DNA from: Brachybacterium paraconglomeratum
GTDB lineage: Bacteria > Actinomycetota > Actinomycetes > Actinomycetales > Dermabacteraceae
Direction of reading: 5' to 3'
Assembly: GCF_003994255.1 (NCBI RefSeq)
Contig: NZ_ML133854.1
Coordinates: 208,208-272,207, forward strand
Length of the DNA stretch: 64,000 nt
Shown piece by piece: positions 34,551 through 42,612 of this stretch. The stretch's first letter is position 1; the number at the start of each line of letters is the position of its first letter. A program made the translations under genes and the position numbers. Under the pieces are notes generated by a model. It was not told the DNA's origin, ran no database searches, and worked only from the letters and a program-made list of their open reading frames with translations.

Positions 34551-35996
34551 TCAGCTCTCGGGGTCGGCGACCTCGGCCGGCTTCGAGTTGCGCAGGAAGA
34601 ACGCCGCGACGAGGCCCAGCGCGGCGATCCCTGCGGAGACGTCGAACGCGACGTTGACGCCGTGGATCTGGCCCTCGACCCCGTGCTCGGCCGGGTCCAG
34701 CGCGGCGACCGTCATCACGGTGACCAGCACGGCGGTGCCGACCGAGGCGGCGATCTGGCGCAGGGTGTTGTTCACAGCGGCGCCGTGCGGGATGAGGGGC
34801 TGTGGCAGCTGGTTCAGCGCCGCTGTGGTGACCGGCATGATCACCATCGCGGTGCCCAGCATCCGCACCGAGTTGACGATCGCGATGTAGGCGAAGGAGG
34901 TCTCCGGGGTGAGCCGCGCCAGCAGCAGGCTCATCGACGCCAGCAGCGCGAAGCCGACGATCGCGAGCACCCGGGCGCCGAAGCGGTCGAAGATCCGGCC
35001 CGTCACCGGGGACATGACGCCCATGATGACCGCGCCCGGCAGCAGCACCATCCCCGACTCCATTGCGGAGAAGTCGCTCATGTTCTGCATGAACAGCGGG
35101 ATCATCAGCATGCCGCCGATCATCGCCATGAACACCAGCATGCCCAGCACGGTGCCGAGGGTGAACATCGGGTTGCGCAGGATCCGCAGCTGCAGCAGCG
35201 GCTCCTCGATCCGCAGCTGGCGCCGCACGAACCACACCAGCGCGACCACGCCGACGGCCAGCGGCGCGATCACCTGCGCGCTCGCCCAGCCGGAGGTGCC
35301 CGCCGTGGAGAAGCCGAACAGCAGGCCTCCGAAGCCGAAGGTCGACAGGATCAGGGAGGGCACGTCGAGACGGGGATCCGTCTGCTCGGTGACGTTGCGC
35401 AGCGTGAGATGGGCGAAGATCAGCGCGCCGAGCGTGATCGGCAGCATCATCACGAACAGCACCCGCCAGGACCAGTGGTCCACGATGAAGCCCGACAGGG
35501 TCGGGCCGATCGCCGGGGCGAAGGAGATCACGAGGCCGAAGGTGCCCATCGCCGTGCCGCGACGGTGGATCGGGAAGATCGCGAAGAGGATCGTCTGCAT
35601 CAGCGGCATGATCATGCCGCCGCTGGCGGCCTGCACCACGCGGCCCACCAGGAGCACCGCGTACACCGGCGCGACCGCGCAGATGAGCGTGCCCAGCGCA
35701 AAGATCCCCATCGCCGCGAAGAACATCGTGCGGGTGGAGAACTTCTGGATCAGGAACGCCGTCGCGGGGATCATGATCCCGTTGACCAGCATGAACAGCG
35801 TGGTCACCCACTGGGCTGCATTCGCGGTGATGCCGAAGTCCGCCATGAACGCCGGCAGCGCCGTGTTCAGCAGCGTCTGGTTCAGGATGATGACGAAGGC
35901 GCCGGTGAGCAGCACCGCCATCACGATGTTCGGGTTCACCTGCACCGGGGCCGGGCCCCCGGAGCCTGCCGTCCTGCCGTTCGTCTCGCCGCTCAC
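34551..35996 (-). CDS. DHA2-family MFS drug transporter
   Basis: 481 residues from the GTG at 35996; 14 transmembrane segments typical of EmrB/QacA-type proton antiporters. Motifs include LNQTLLNTALPAFMADFGITANAAQWVTT (TM1 and loop), the TM5 motif C-like GPTLSGFIVDHWSWRVLFV, and FDRFGAR. It probably exports hydrophobic drugs. Longer in-frame starts exist (36026, 36086), but a -10-like TACTGT at 36090-36085 covers the 36086 codon, so translation must begin later; GAGAGAGG precedes 35996. A palindrome on the -35 suggests TetR control. Confidence 0.87.
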   Translation of the reverse strand: MSGETNGRTAGSGGPAPVQVNPNIVMAVLLTGAFVIILNQTLLNTALPAFMADFGITANAAQWVTTLFMLVNGIMIPATAFLIQKFSTRTMFFAAMGIFALGTLICAVAPVYAVLLVGRVVQAASGGMIMPLMQTILFAIFPIHRRGTAMGTFGLVISFAPAIGPTLSGFIVDHWSWRVLFVMMLPITLGALIFAHLTLRNVTEQTDPRLDVPSLILSTFGFGGLLFGFSTAGTSGWASAQVIAPLAVGVVALVWFVRRQLRIEEPLLQLRILRNPMFTLGTVLGMLVFMAMIGGMLMIPLFMQNMSDFSAMESGMVLLPGAVIMGVMSPVTGRIFDRFGARVLAIVGFALLASMSLLLARLTPETSFAYIAIVNSVRMLGTAMVIMPVTTAALNQLPQPLIPHGAAVNNTLRQIAASVGTAVLVTVMTVAALDPAEHGVEGQIHGVNVAFDVSAGIAALGLVAAFFLRNSKPAEVADPES

Positions 35997-36099
35997 GGCG
36001 GGCACCTCTCTCGTCTCGATCGCCACCTGGCCCCTCTCCGCTCGTCCCCGCTCGACGCGGTCGGCGGTCTCGACCGCCTCCAGCACAGTAGGTCGAAAG

Positions 36100-36114
36100 T
36101 TGCACTGAGTGCAA
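36100..36114. promoter_or_regulatory. TetR-like operator on the DHA2 promoter
   Basis: TTGCACTGAGTGCAA, a perfect palindrome with 7-nt arms around one base. Minus-strand TTGCAC within it is an 18-bp spacer away from TACTGT (36090-36085), so it also serves as the -35 of the efflux gene. A repressor bound here would block transcription. No TetR gene lies in the window. Confidence 0.65.
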
Positions 36115-36170
36115 GGTCTGCGGAGGGAGGTGCATGCCTCATCCGGCCGCGCTCATCGCACAATGGAGCG

Positions 36171-37223
36171 GTGTCCGCCCCCTCCTCCCTCCTCGTGCGC
36201 GCCGACGAGTCGATCGCCTCCCTCGCCCCCGGGTACTTCGCCCTCGTGATGGCGAGCGGGATCGTCTCCGTCGGCCTGGGGATGACGGGCTTCGGGGCGG
36301 CGGCCCGTGCGCTGCTGGTCCTCGCCCTCGTCGCCGCGGCGGTGCTCGTCGTGCTCTTCGCGCTGCGCGCCCTGCGGCACCGCGCGCGGATGCGTGCCGA
36401 CGCCCGCAGCCCCGAGCGCGCCTTCGGGTTCTTCACGATCGTGGCCGCCGCGAGCGTGCTCGCCGTCGGCCTCCAGGCCGAGGGGGCCGGCGGCGCGGCC
36501 CTCGCCCTGCTGATGCTCGGCGCGGCGATCTGGGCGGTGCTCGGCTACGTGATGCCCTGGCAGGTGCTGATGACCCGCGACGGCGGCCGGATCCTCGAGC
36601 GCACCGACGGCAGCTGGTTCGTGTGGTCGGTGGCCTCCCAGTCGCTCGCCGTCGGCCTCTCCGGCGTGCGGCCGCCCGACGGGGACGCCGCGCATCTGCT
36701 CGGCGCGCTGACCGTGATGGCCTGGTCGGTGGGGACGATCCTGTACGCGGGGATCGCCGTGCTGGTGATCCTGAGGGTCGTGCACTTCGGGATCACCCCG
36801 GAGCAGTTCCAGCCCACCTACTGGGTCTCGATGGGGGCGCTCGCGATCGCCGTCGTCGCCGGCACCGCGATCTACGAGATGCCGCCGGTGCCGATGGTGG
36901 AGGCGGCGCGGGGGCTGATCGGTGGGACCGTGGTGATCTTCTGGTGCTTCGCGCTGTGGCAGATCCCGCTGCTGGTCGGCGCCGGGGTGTGGCGCCATCT
37001 CGTCCACCGCGTGCCGCTGCGGTACGAGCCGGCGCTGTGGTCGATGGTGTTCCCGCTGGGCATGTTCGCCGTCGCCTCGATGCGGCTGGGGCGGAGCGAG
37101 CACCTGCCCCTCGCCGAGGCCGTCGGTGAGGTGGGCCTCGTCGTGGCCGTGCTCGCCTGGGCCGCGGTCGCCGGGGGTCTGGTGCTCGTCCTCGCGCGGG
37201 CTCTGGCCGCGTCCCGTCGCTGA
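36171..37223 (+). CDS. TDT/TehA-SLAC1-family transporter
   Basis: 350 residues with ten hydrophobic segments, like the tellurite-resistance/dicarboxylate transporter family: LAPGYFALVMASGIVSVGLGMTG at the N-terminus and WSMVFPLGMFAVASMRLG in TM9 are family-typical. These proteins are anion or dicarboxylate/sulfite channels. GTG start with CACAAT (36159-36164) 6 nt upstream. It is divergent from the efflux pump, and the palindrome between them could affect both. Confidence 0.83.
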   Translation: MSAPSSLLVRADESIASLAPGYFALVMASGIVSVGLGMTGFGAAARALLVLALVAAAVLVVLFALRALRHRARMRADARSPERAFGFFTIVAAASVLAVGLQAEGAGGAALALLMLGAAIWAVLGYVMPWQVLMTRDGGRILERTDGSWFVWSVASQSLAVGLSGVRPPDGDAAHLLGALTVMAWSVGTILYAGIAVLVILRVVHFGITPEQFQPTYWVSMGALAIAVVAGTAIYEMPPVPMVEAARGLIGGTVVIFWCFALWQIPLLVGAGVWRHLVHRVPLRYEPALWSMVFPLGMFAVASMRLGRSEHLPLAEAVGEVGLVVAVLAWAAVAGGLVLVLARALAASRR

Positions 37224-37263
37224 CGGCTCGCCGTCCCGCCCCTTCACGTCCGCCGCCGCCCTG

Positions 37264-37722
37264 ATGTCGGGCCTGGCGGCGCAGGCGGAGGAGCTCGACG
37301 TCTCCGAGGACGAGAAGGAGACGTTCGCCCAGAGGGGACGGGCGCCCGAGGCCGTCTTCTCCTCCACGCTCAGCGAGCCCCTGGACTGGCAGAACACGAC
37401 CCTCGTCAGCACCGACGCCGCCGAGGCGGTGCGGGCGATGAAGGCGGAGGCGACGAGGCCGCTGGTGCTCAGCGGCAGCCTGAGCCTCGGCCACGCGCTC
37501 ATGAGGGCCGAGCTCGTGGACCGCTTCCGGGTGGTGCTCTTCCCCGTCATCACCGGCCGCACCGGCCTCGAGCGGATCGGGGAGCAGTTCGAGGACTTCT
37601 CCCTCGAGCTGCTCGCCGCACGCACCTTCGAGGGCGGCCTGCAGCTGCTCGAGTACGCGCCGACCCACCTCGAGCGGCCGCCCGGCACCGCCTGGGACCG
37701 CGGGGCGGCCGACGGGTCCTGA
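37264..37722 (+). pseudogene. DHFR/RibD-C-like protein, N-terminally truncated
   Basis: The 152 codons from the ATG at 37264 cover only the C-terminal two thirds of a dihydrofolate-reductase-like (RibD C-terminal) protein: VFSSTLSEPLDWQNTTLVSTDAAEAVRAMKAE, LVLSGSLSLGHALM, VDRFRVVLFPVITGRTGL. Family members start with a strand such as KLxxYxAxSLDGxxA, about 60 residues earlier, and that part is missing; upstream sequence belongs to the transporter. A deletion probably removed the 5' end. It may still make a stable fragment. Confidence 0.6.
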
Positions 37723-37822
37723 TCCCGCCGGCCGCCGCAGCGGCGCTCCCGCCGGCCGGGGCTGAGCACCCGGACCCGTCGGCCCGCCCTCCTGCGGACC
37801 CCGTCCGCCGCCGGAGCGGCGC

Positions 37823-38659
37823 TCAGCTGAACTGGATGCCGCCGTCGACGAGCATCGTCTGCCCGGTGACGTAGTCCGAGTCGGGACCCGCCAGGTAGGA
37901 GACCATCGCCGCGACGTCCTCCGGCACGGAGACCCTGCCCAGGTGGATCGAGCGAGCATTCTCCTCGAGCGCCTCGCCCCTCTGCTGGCCGTGCTTTGCC
38001 GCGAGCTTCTCGTCGATCAGGTCCCACATCGCGGTGCCGACGATGCCCGGGCCGTAGGCGTTCACCGTGATGCCGTGCTCGGCCCACTCCATCGCCGCGG
38101 CCTGCGTGAGGCCCCGCACCGCCCACTTGGTGGCCGAGTAGGGGCCCAGCAGTGCGAAGGGGCGGAAGGCGACGATCGAGGCGGCGCCGATGATCTTGCC
38201 GCCGTGGCCCTGAGCGATCATCTGCCGCGCGGCCTGGCGGTAGGAGTTGAAGACCCCGGTGACGTTGACGTCGAGGATCTTCTGGAAGTCGGCGGCGTCG
38301 TAGTCGATGAGCTCCTGAACCTGCGCGATCCCGGCGTTGGCGACGAACACGTCCAGGTGCCCGCCCGCCTCGACGGCGGTCTCGACCAGCGCCTGCACCG
38401 AGGCCTCCTCGGTGACGTCGGTCTCGGCGGCGGTGGCGGCGCCACCTGCGGAGGTGATCGCCTCGACGGTGGAGGCGACGCCCTCCTGCATCGAGGGCAG
38501 GTCGGCGACGATCACGTGCAGGCCGTCGCGGCCCAGGCGCTGGGCGATGGCCTCGCCGATGCCGCGGGCCGCGCCGGTGACGACGGCGACCCTCTGCCCC
38601 TCCGGCGCCTTCTCCCGGGCGGCCTCGACGGTCGAGCGGTCGTTCGCGGTGGTGCTTAT
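37823..38659 (-). CDS. Short-chain dehydrogenase/reductase with ATA in the start position
   Basis: 278-residue classical SDR: TGAARGIG cofactor motif near 29-36, NAG at about 116, and the catalytic Ser-Tyr-Lys set (GAASIVAF, then GPYSATKWA, giving YSATK). It reduces or oxidises an unknown alcohol/ketone. The expected start, 8 nt after AGGAGG and followed by STTAND, reads ATA instead of ATG. No ATG, GTG or TTG follows before the Rossmann motif; the nearest upstream alternatives give long GC-rich tails. Downstream of the quinol-monooxygenase-like gene on the same strand, though a terminator lies between. Confidence 0.75.
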   Translation of the reverse strand: MSTTANDRSTVEAAREKAPEGQRVAVVTGAARGIGEAIAQRLGRDGLHVIVADLPSMQEGVASTVEAITSAGGAATAAETDVTEEASVQALVETAVEAGGHLDVFVANAGIAQVQELIDYDAADFQKILDVNVTGVFNSYRQAARQMIAQGHGGKIIGAASIVAFRPFALLGPYSATKWAVRGLTQAAAMEWAEHGITVNAYGPGIVGTAMWDLIDEKLAAKHGQQRGEALEENARSIHLGRVSVPEDVAAMVSYLAGPDSDYVTGQTMLVDGGIQFS

Positions 38660-38839
38660 GGTGACTCCTCCTCGAGTTCCGGCGGCGCGTCCGTCGGGCC
38701 GCCGCGGCCAGGAGACCAACGCGCGTGTGACCCAGGCAACATCTCCTCTCGTCCCGTGAGAAGCGCGGGACGCGCCCCGGCAGATCGATGCGCGGGCGCC
38801 CGAGGGGCGACGGCACGGAGCCGTCGGCAGGACGACGCG

Positions 38840-38873
38840 GCGGGGGCGCCCACCGCTCGGTGGACGCCCCCGC
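38840..38873. terminator. Terminator after the ABM monooxygenase gene
   Basis: Nine outer pairs (38840-38848/38865-38873), a C-A mismatch (G-U in minus RNA), five inner pairs (ccacc/ggtgg), loop gctc. It is the strongest hairpin in the 289-bp gap between the two minus-strand genes; a weaker cctgcc/ggcagg hairpin lies nearer 38905. Confidence 0.68.
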
Positions 38874-38948
38874 ATCGGCCCGTCGTGGTGACGGGCGTCC
38901 CTGCCCGGGAGGCAGGAGGAGCCGCTCCGCCGGCAGCTCCCGCCGCCG

Positions 38949-39269
38949 TCAGTCGACGGTGATCTCGCCCATCGGCCCCCAGCCGTCGCTGTCGATCTGG
39001 TGGGAGATGATCTGCGGCGTCGCCGTGAGGTACTGCGGGAACTCCTCCTGCATCTTCTTGAAGTGCGGGGAGTCCACGTGCGGGCCGGCGCCCTCGTCGG
39101 TGAACGCCTCGATGAGCACGTAGGTGCTGGGCTCCTTGACGCTGCGCGACCACTCGAACCACAGGTTGCCCGGCTCGGCGAGCGTGCTCTCGGTGAACTC
39201 GCTCGCGATCTCGGGCCAGCGGTCGGCGAACTCGGGCTTCACAGGGAACTTCACGTTGATGAGGATCAT
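38949..39269 (-). CDS. Antibiotic-biosynthesis-monooxygenase (ABM)/quinol monooxygenase-like
   Basis: 106 residues, ferredoxin-like dimeric ABM fold as in YgiN: MILINVKFPVKPEFADRWPE, EPGNLWFEWSRS, YVLIEAFTDEGAGPHVDSPHFKKM. Such proteins oxidise quinols or small aromatics without cofactor. ATG follows AAAGGA. Divergent from the IclR gene, whose product probably regulates it. Confidence 0.85.
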   Translation of the reverse strand: MILINVKFPVKPEFADRWPEIASEFTESTLAEPGNLWFEWSRSVKEPSTYVLIEAFTDEGAGPHVDSPHFKKMQEEFPQYLTATPQIISHQIDSDGWGPMGEITVD

Positions 39270-39392
39270 CGTCGGGTCCTTTCTGAGAGGTGACGGGACC
39301 AGCCTGCCGTATCCGGCACGCGCGGGGAACCTCGATTCTCGCAGGGCAAGAAGCAGGGCTCGGGCACAATGGTCGCCGGAAGGAGGACGACG
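39270..39392. promoter_or_regulatory. Divergent promoter region ABM / IclR
   Basis: 123 bp. CACAAT at 39365-39370 is a -10 for the IclR gene; on the minus strand TTGCCC and GAGAAT form a possible promoter for the ABM gene. A 5-bp palindrome tgccg-tatc-cggca (about 39306-39319) is a candidate regulator site. Confidence 0.4.
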
Positions 39393-40184
39393 ATGACCTC
39401 GAACGACACAGGCCGAGCGGCCCAGGACCAGGGCGGCCAGGTCGCCCGGGCGATCGCGGTGCTGGAAGCGGTGGCGGAGCACGGCAGCAGCACCGCGCGC
39501 AGGATCTCCGAGGCGACCTCGATCCCGCTGCCCACGGTGTATCGGATCGCGCAGGAGCTGATCCGCTCCGAGTACCTCGTGCACCTGCGCACGGAGAAGC
39601 GCTTCGCACTGGGCTACAAGCTGCACCGCCTGGCCGTCGGCCTCCATGACGATCTCGGCATCCCGCGCTCCGTGCGCGAGGAGGTCCACGCCATGCATCG
39701 TGACCTGGGCATGTCCGCCTATCTCGCGATCCACCGCGGCACCGACTTCGTCGTCGTGCACGTCTCCGACTCGCCGCAAGCTCCGCGGCTGTCCCCGCTC
39801 GGCTTCGGCTTCCACGAGAGCCCGCACGCGACCGCCTTCGGGAAGGCGGGGCTCGCCTCCCTCGCTCCCGAGGAGCAGGAGGAGTACCTGGCAGGGCCCC
39901 TGCGTGCCCACACCGACCGCACCCTCGTAGACCCGGGGGAGCTGCGCCGCCAGCTCGCCGAGATCGCCGAGCGCGGCATCGCCTGGGAGCACCAGGAGTT
40001 CGTGCCCGGCTCCAGCTGCCTCGCCGCGACGATCAAGGCCGACGACGGGATGCTGCTGGGCACCGTCGCGGTCTCCGCGCCGGTCGCCGCCTACGAGGGG
40101 CGTCTCCGCCATGTCGAGGACCGGGTGCGGGCCTGCGCCTCCCGCGCCGGGCGCGCCTATCGTCTGGGCGCGCAGGCCCACTGA
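39393..40184 (+). CDS. IclR-family transcriptional regulator
   Basis: 263 residues. The N-terminal winged HTH (about 12-75: VARAIAVLEAVAEHGSSTARRISEATSIPLPTVYRIAQEL) is followed by the IclR effector domain ending CLAATIKADDGMLLGTVAVSAPV. IclR proteins sense catabolites and control adjacent degradation genes. ATG with AAGGAGGA upstream. It sits between the ABM/SDR genes (divergent) and the GMC dehydrogenase pair (downstream), either of which may be its target. Confidence 0.9.
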   Translation: MTSNDTGRAAQDQGGQVARAIAVLEAVAEHGSSTARRISEATSIPLPTVYRIAQELIRSEYLVHLRTEKRFALGYKLHRLAVGLHDDLGIPRSVREEVHAMHRDLGMSAYLAIHRGTDFVVVHVSDSPQAPRLSPLGFGFHESPHATAFGKAGLASLAPEEQEEYLAGPLRAHTDRTLVDPGELRRQLAEIAERGIAWEHQEFVPGSSCLAATIKADDGMLLGTVAVSAPVAAYEGRLRHVEDRVRACASRAGRAYRLGAQAH

Positions 40185-40298
40185 CCGCGGCACCCGTCGG
40201 CGTTCTCGCCCGGTGATAACGGCGCTGTGCGCTCGCCGCAGCCCCTGCCTATCGTGTGGCTCAGGTCACTGACGAGGATGCAGTGGGAAGGAGACGCC

Positions 40299-40892
40299 AT
40301 GAGCGCACCGGACGGCGACGAGGCCGTGAACGAGATCGAAGGAACCGACGAGGCGGAGGCGACGCTCACCGCCCTGATCAAGGCCGCGTTCCCGCACGAG
40401 CGCGTGCCGGAGACGGCCTACCGGCGGGCCGCGGACACCGTCCGCTGCGCCGCGGAGGAGAGCGCGTGGATGCGGGTCAAGCTCGCCCACGGCCTCGACT
40501 CCCTCGAGGCCCTCGCGGACGGCCGCTTCGCCGAGCTGAGCCCCGAGGAGGCGCTGCCGCTGCTGCTGCGCATCCAGCACACGACCTTCTTCGGCTTCGT
40601 GCGGCAGACCGTCGTGGTCAGCCTCTACGAGGACGAGGAGGTCTGGGAGGTGATCGGCTACGAGGGACCGTCCTTCGAGAAGGGCGGCTACCTCCACCGC
40701 GGATTCGACGATCTGGACTGGCTGCCGGATCCGCGGATCGAGGAGTACGACGGGGAGCCGCTGGTGGAGGTCGTCTCCGATCTCCCCCGCGGGGCGACCA
40801 CGAAGAGCGTCCGGGGCGCCGCCGTCCCGGCAGGACAGAGCAGGGCACGCGCCGGACGCACCGGCCGCGGGACGAAGGGGCAGCAGGCATGA
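40299..40892 (+). CDS. Small subunit of GMC dehydrogenase (gluconate-dehydrogenase subunit-3-like)
   Basis: 197 residues. The helical core (about 20-150: LTALIKAAFP, SLEALADGRFAELSPEEALPLLLRIQHTTFFGFVRQTVVVSLYEDEEVWEVIGYEGPSF) resembles the gamma/subunit-3 partner of membrane gluconate-type dehydrogenases. It lacks a Tat signal, unlike the classical subunit 3. The stop overlaps the next start (ATGA), so the pair is co-translated. TATCGT at 40250-40255 and GAAGGAG are its signals. C-terminal 35 residues are basic and low complexity. Confidence 0.72.
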   Translation: MSAPDGDEAVNEIEGTDEAEATLTALIKAAFPHERVPETAYRRAADTVRCAAEESAWMRVKLAHGLDSLEALADGRFAELSPEEALPLLLRIQHTTFFGFVRQTVVVSLYEDEEVWEVIGYEGPSFEKGGYLHRGFDDLDWLPDPRIEEYDGEPLVEVVSDLPRGATTKSVRGAAVPAGQSRARAGRTGRGTKGQQA

Positions 40893-42454
40893 GCAGCATC
40901 GACCACTCCATCGAGGCCGTCGTCATCATCGGGTCGGGCGCCGGCGGCGGCACCCTCGCCTACGAGCTGACCAAGGCGGGCATCGAGTGCGTGCTGCTCG
41001 AGGCCGGCCCGTACCTGCGCGGCGAGGACTACATGAACCTCGAATGGGCCGCCTTCGACCAGATGGCGTGGGCCGACACCCGCACCACCTCCGGCAGCTG
41101 GCGCATCGCGAAGGACTTCCCGAACCTGCCGGCCTGGATCGTCAAGGCCGTCGGCGGCACCACCACCCACTGGTCCGGGGCGACCCCGCGCTTCAAGCCG
41201 CACGAGTTCCGCACTCGCAGCACCTACGGCCGAATCGACGGCGCGAGCCTGATGGACTGGCCGCTGACCTACGAGGAGCTCGAGCCGTACTACACCCGCG
41301 CCGAGGACGCGATCGGCTCCACCCACCGCGGAGGCCGACCGCCTCTGCCGGCGAACAACAACTACAAGGTCCTCGCCGCCGGCGCCGAGAAGCTCGGCTA
41401 CCGCCACTACGCCACCGGCCCCTACGGCACCAACGCCGAGCCCTATGACGGCCGTCCCGCCTCGGTCCAGGACGGCTTCAATTTCCAGGGCGACAAGAGC
41501 GGCGCGAAGTGGTCGACGATGGTGCGCGAGATCCCTCGCGCCCTCGCCACGGGGAAGCTCGACCTGCGCCCGGACTCGCACGTCGCGCAGATCCTGCACG
41601 ACCGGACGGGACGGGTCGACGCGGTGCTCTACCTCGACGCCGAGGGGAACCTGCACCGCCAGGCCGCGAAGCTCGTGTGCGTCGCCGGCAACGCGATCGA
41701 GACGCCGCGCCTGCTGCACCTGAGCTCCTCGTCGCTGTTCCCCGACGGGCTCGCGAACTCCTCCGGCCTCGTGGGCCGCAACTACATGCGCCACATGACC
41801 GGCAGCGTGTACGCGCAGTTCGACAAGCCGGTGCACATGTACCGCGGCGAGACCATGGCCGGGAACATCAGCGACGAGTCCGTGCACGATCCCTCGCGCG
41901 GCTTCGCCGGCGGCTACTACATCCAGACGATCTCGCTGGGCCCTGCCTTCATGGCGAGCTTCGTCGAGCCTGGCGCCTGGGGGCCGAGCTTCACCCGGCT
42001 GGTGGACGCCTACGAGAACACCGCCGGCTGCTGGCTGGTGGGGGAGGACATGCCCCAGGAGTCCAACGCCGTCACGCTCGACGCCACCGTCACGGACCAG
42101 CACGGACTGCCGGTTGCGAGCGTCCACTTCGACGACCACCCCAACGACCTCGCCATGCGCGAGCACGCCTACGGCAGGGCCGAGGCGCTGTACGAGGCCG
42201 TCGGCGCGGTGGACACGCACCGCACCCCGCCGTACCCCTCGACCCACAACCTGGGCACGTGCCGCATGAGCGAGCGGCCGGAGGACGGGGTCGTGGACCG
42301 CTTCGGTCGGGCGCACGACGTGCCGAACCTGTTCGTCTCGGACGGCTCGCAGTTCACCACCGGCGCCGCGGCGAACCCGACGCTGACGATCGTGGCGCTC
42401 GCGATCCGTCAGGCCGAGCACATCGCCGAGTCGCTCCGCGCCGGCACCGTCTGA
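40889..42454 (+). CDS. GMC-family dehydrogenase, flavoprotein subunit
   Basis: 521-residue FAD oxidoreductase: GSGAGGGTLAYEL near 15-27, VGGTTTHWSGATPRFKPHEF, and the C-terminal catalytic block STHNLGTCRMSE with NLFVSDGSQFTTGAAANPTLTIVALAIRQAEHI. This is the gluconate/sorbitol-dehydrogenase type rather than choline dehydrogenase. Its small subunit is encoded directly upstream. It probably oxidises a polyol or sugar acid and passes electrons to the respiratory chain; the substrate is unknown. Ends before a perfect bidirectional terminator. Confidence 0.85.
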   Translation: MSSIDHSIEAVVIIGSGAGGGTLAYELTKAGIECVLLEAGPYLRGEDYMNLEWAAFDQMAWADTRTTSGSWRIAKDFPNLPAWIVKAVGGTTTHWSGATPRFKPHEFRTRSTYGRIDGASLMDWPLTYEELEPYYTRAEDAIGSTHRGGRPPLPANNNYKVLAAGAEKLGYRHYATGPYGTNAEPYDGRPASVQDGFNFQGDKSGAKWSTMVREIPRALATGKLDLRPDSHVAQILHDRTGRVDAVLYLDAEGNLHRQAAKLVCVAGNAIETPRLLHLSSSSLFPDGLANSSGLVGRNYMRHMTGSVYAQFDKPVHMYRGETMAGNISDESVHDPSRGFAGGYYIQTISLGPAFMASFVEPGAWGPSFTRLVDAYENTAGCWLVGEDMPQESNAVTLDATVTDQHGLPVASVHFDDHPNDLAMREHAYGRAEALYEAVGAVDTHRTPPYPSTHNLGTCRMSERPEDGVVDRFGRAHDVPNLFVSDGSQFTTGAAANPTLTIVALAIRQAEHIAESLRAGTV

Positions 42455-42507
42455 TCCGGAGCGGGCCGGGTCCGGGCGGGGCAGCCCCGCCGGGCCCCTT
42501 CAGGAAT

Positions 42508-42564
42508 CGAGAGGCAGATCTCGACCGGTATCGAGAAGAGATACCGGTCGAGATCTGCCTCTCG
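42508..42564. terminator. Perfect 25-bp bidirectional terminator
   Basis: Arms 42508-42532 and 42540-42564 are exact reverse complements (25 bp), loop gagaaga. It lies between two convergent genes, 54 bp after the GMC stop and 49 bp after the SurA-like stop on the other strand. Its AT content is well above the surroundings. Confidence 0.8.
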
Positions 42565-42612
42565 TTGTGCGTGTCGATGCCGGACCGGCGATCGCCCGAC
42601 CCTGCGCGAGGG

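Noticed and set aside
36026..36086. Longer starts for the DHA2 pump
   Set aside because: The -10 element TACTGT covers the 36086 codon, and the 36026 GTG has poor ribosome-site spacing; 35996 is better.
34344..36170. 600-codon upstream extension of the TDT transporter
   Set aside because: It is antisense to the DHA2 pump and low complexity; the transporter start at GTG 36171 fits the protein and the promoter.
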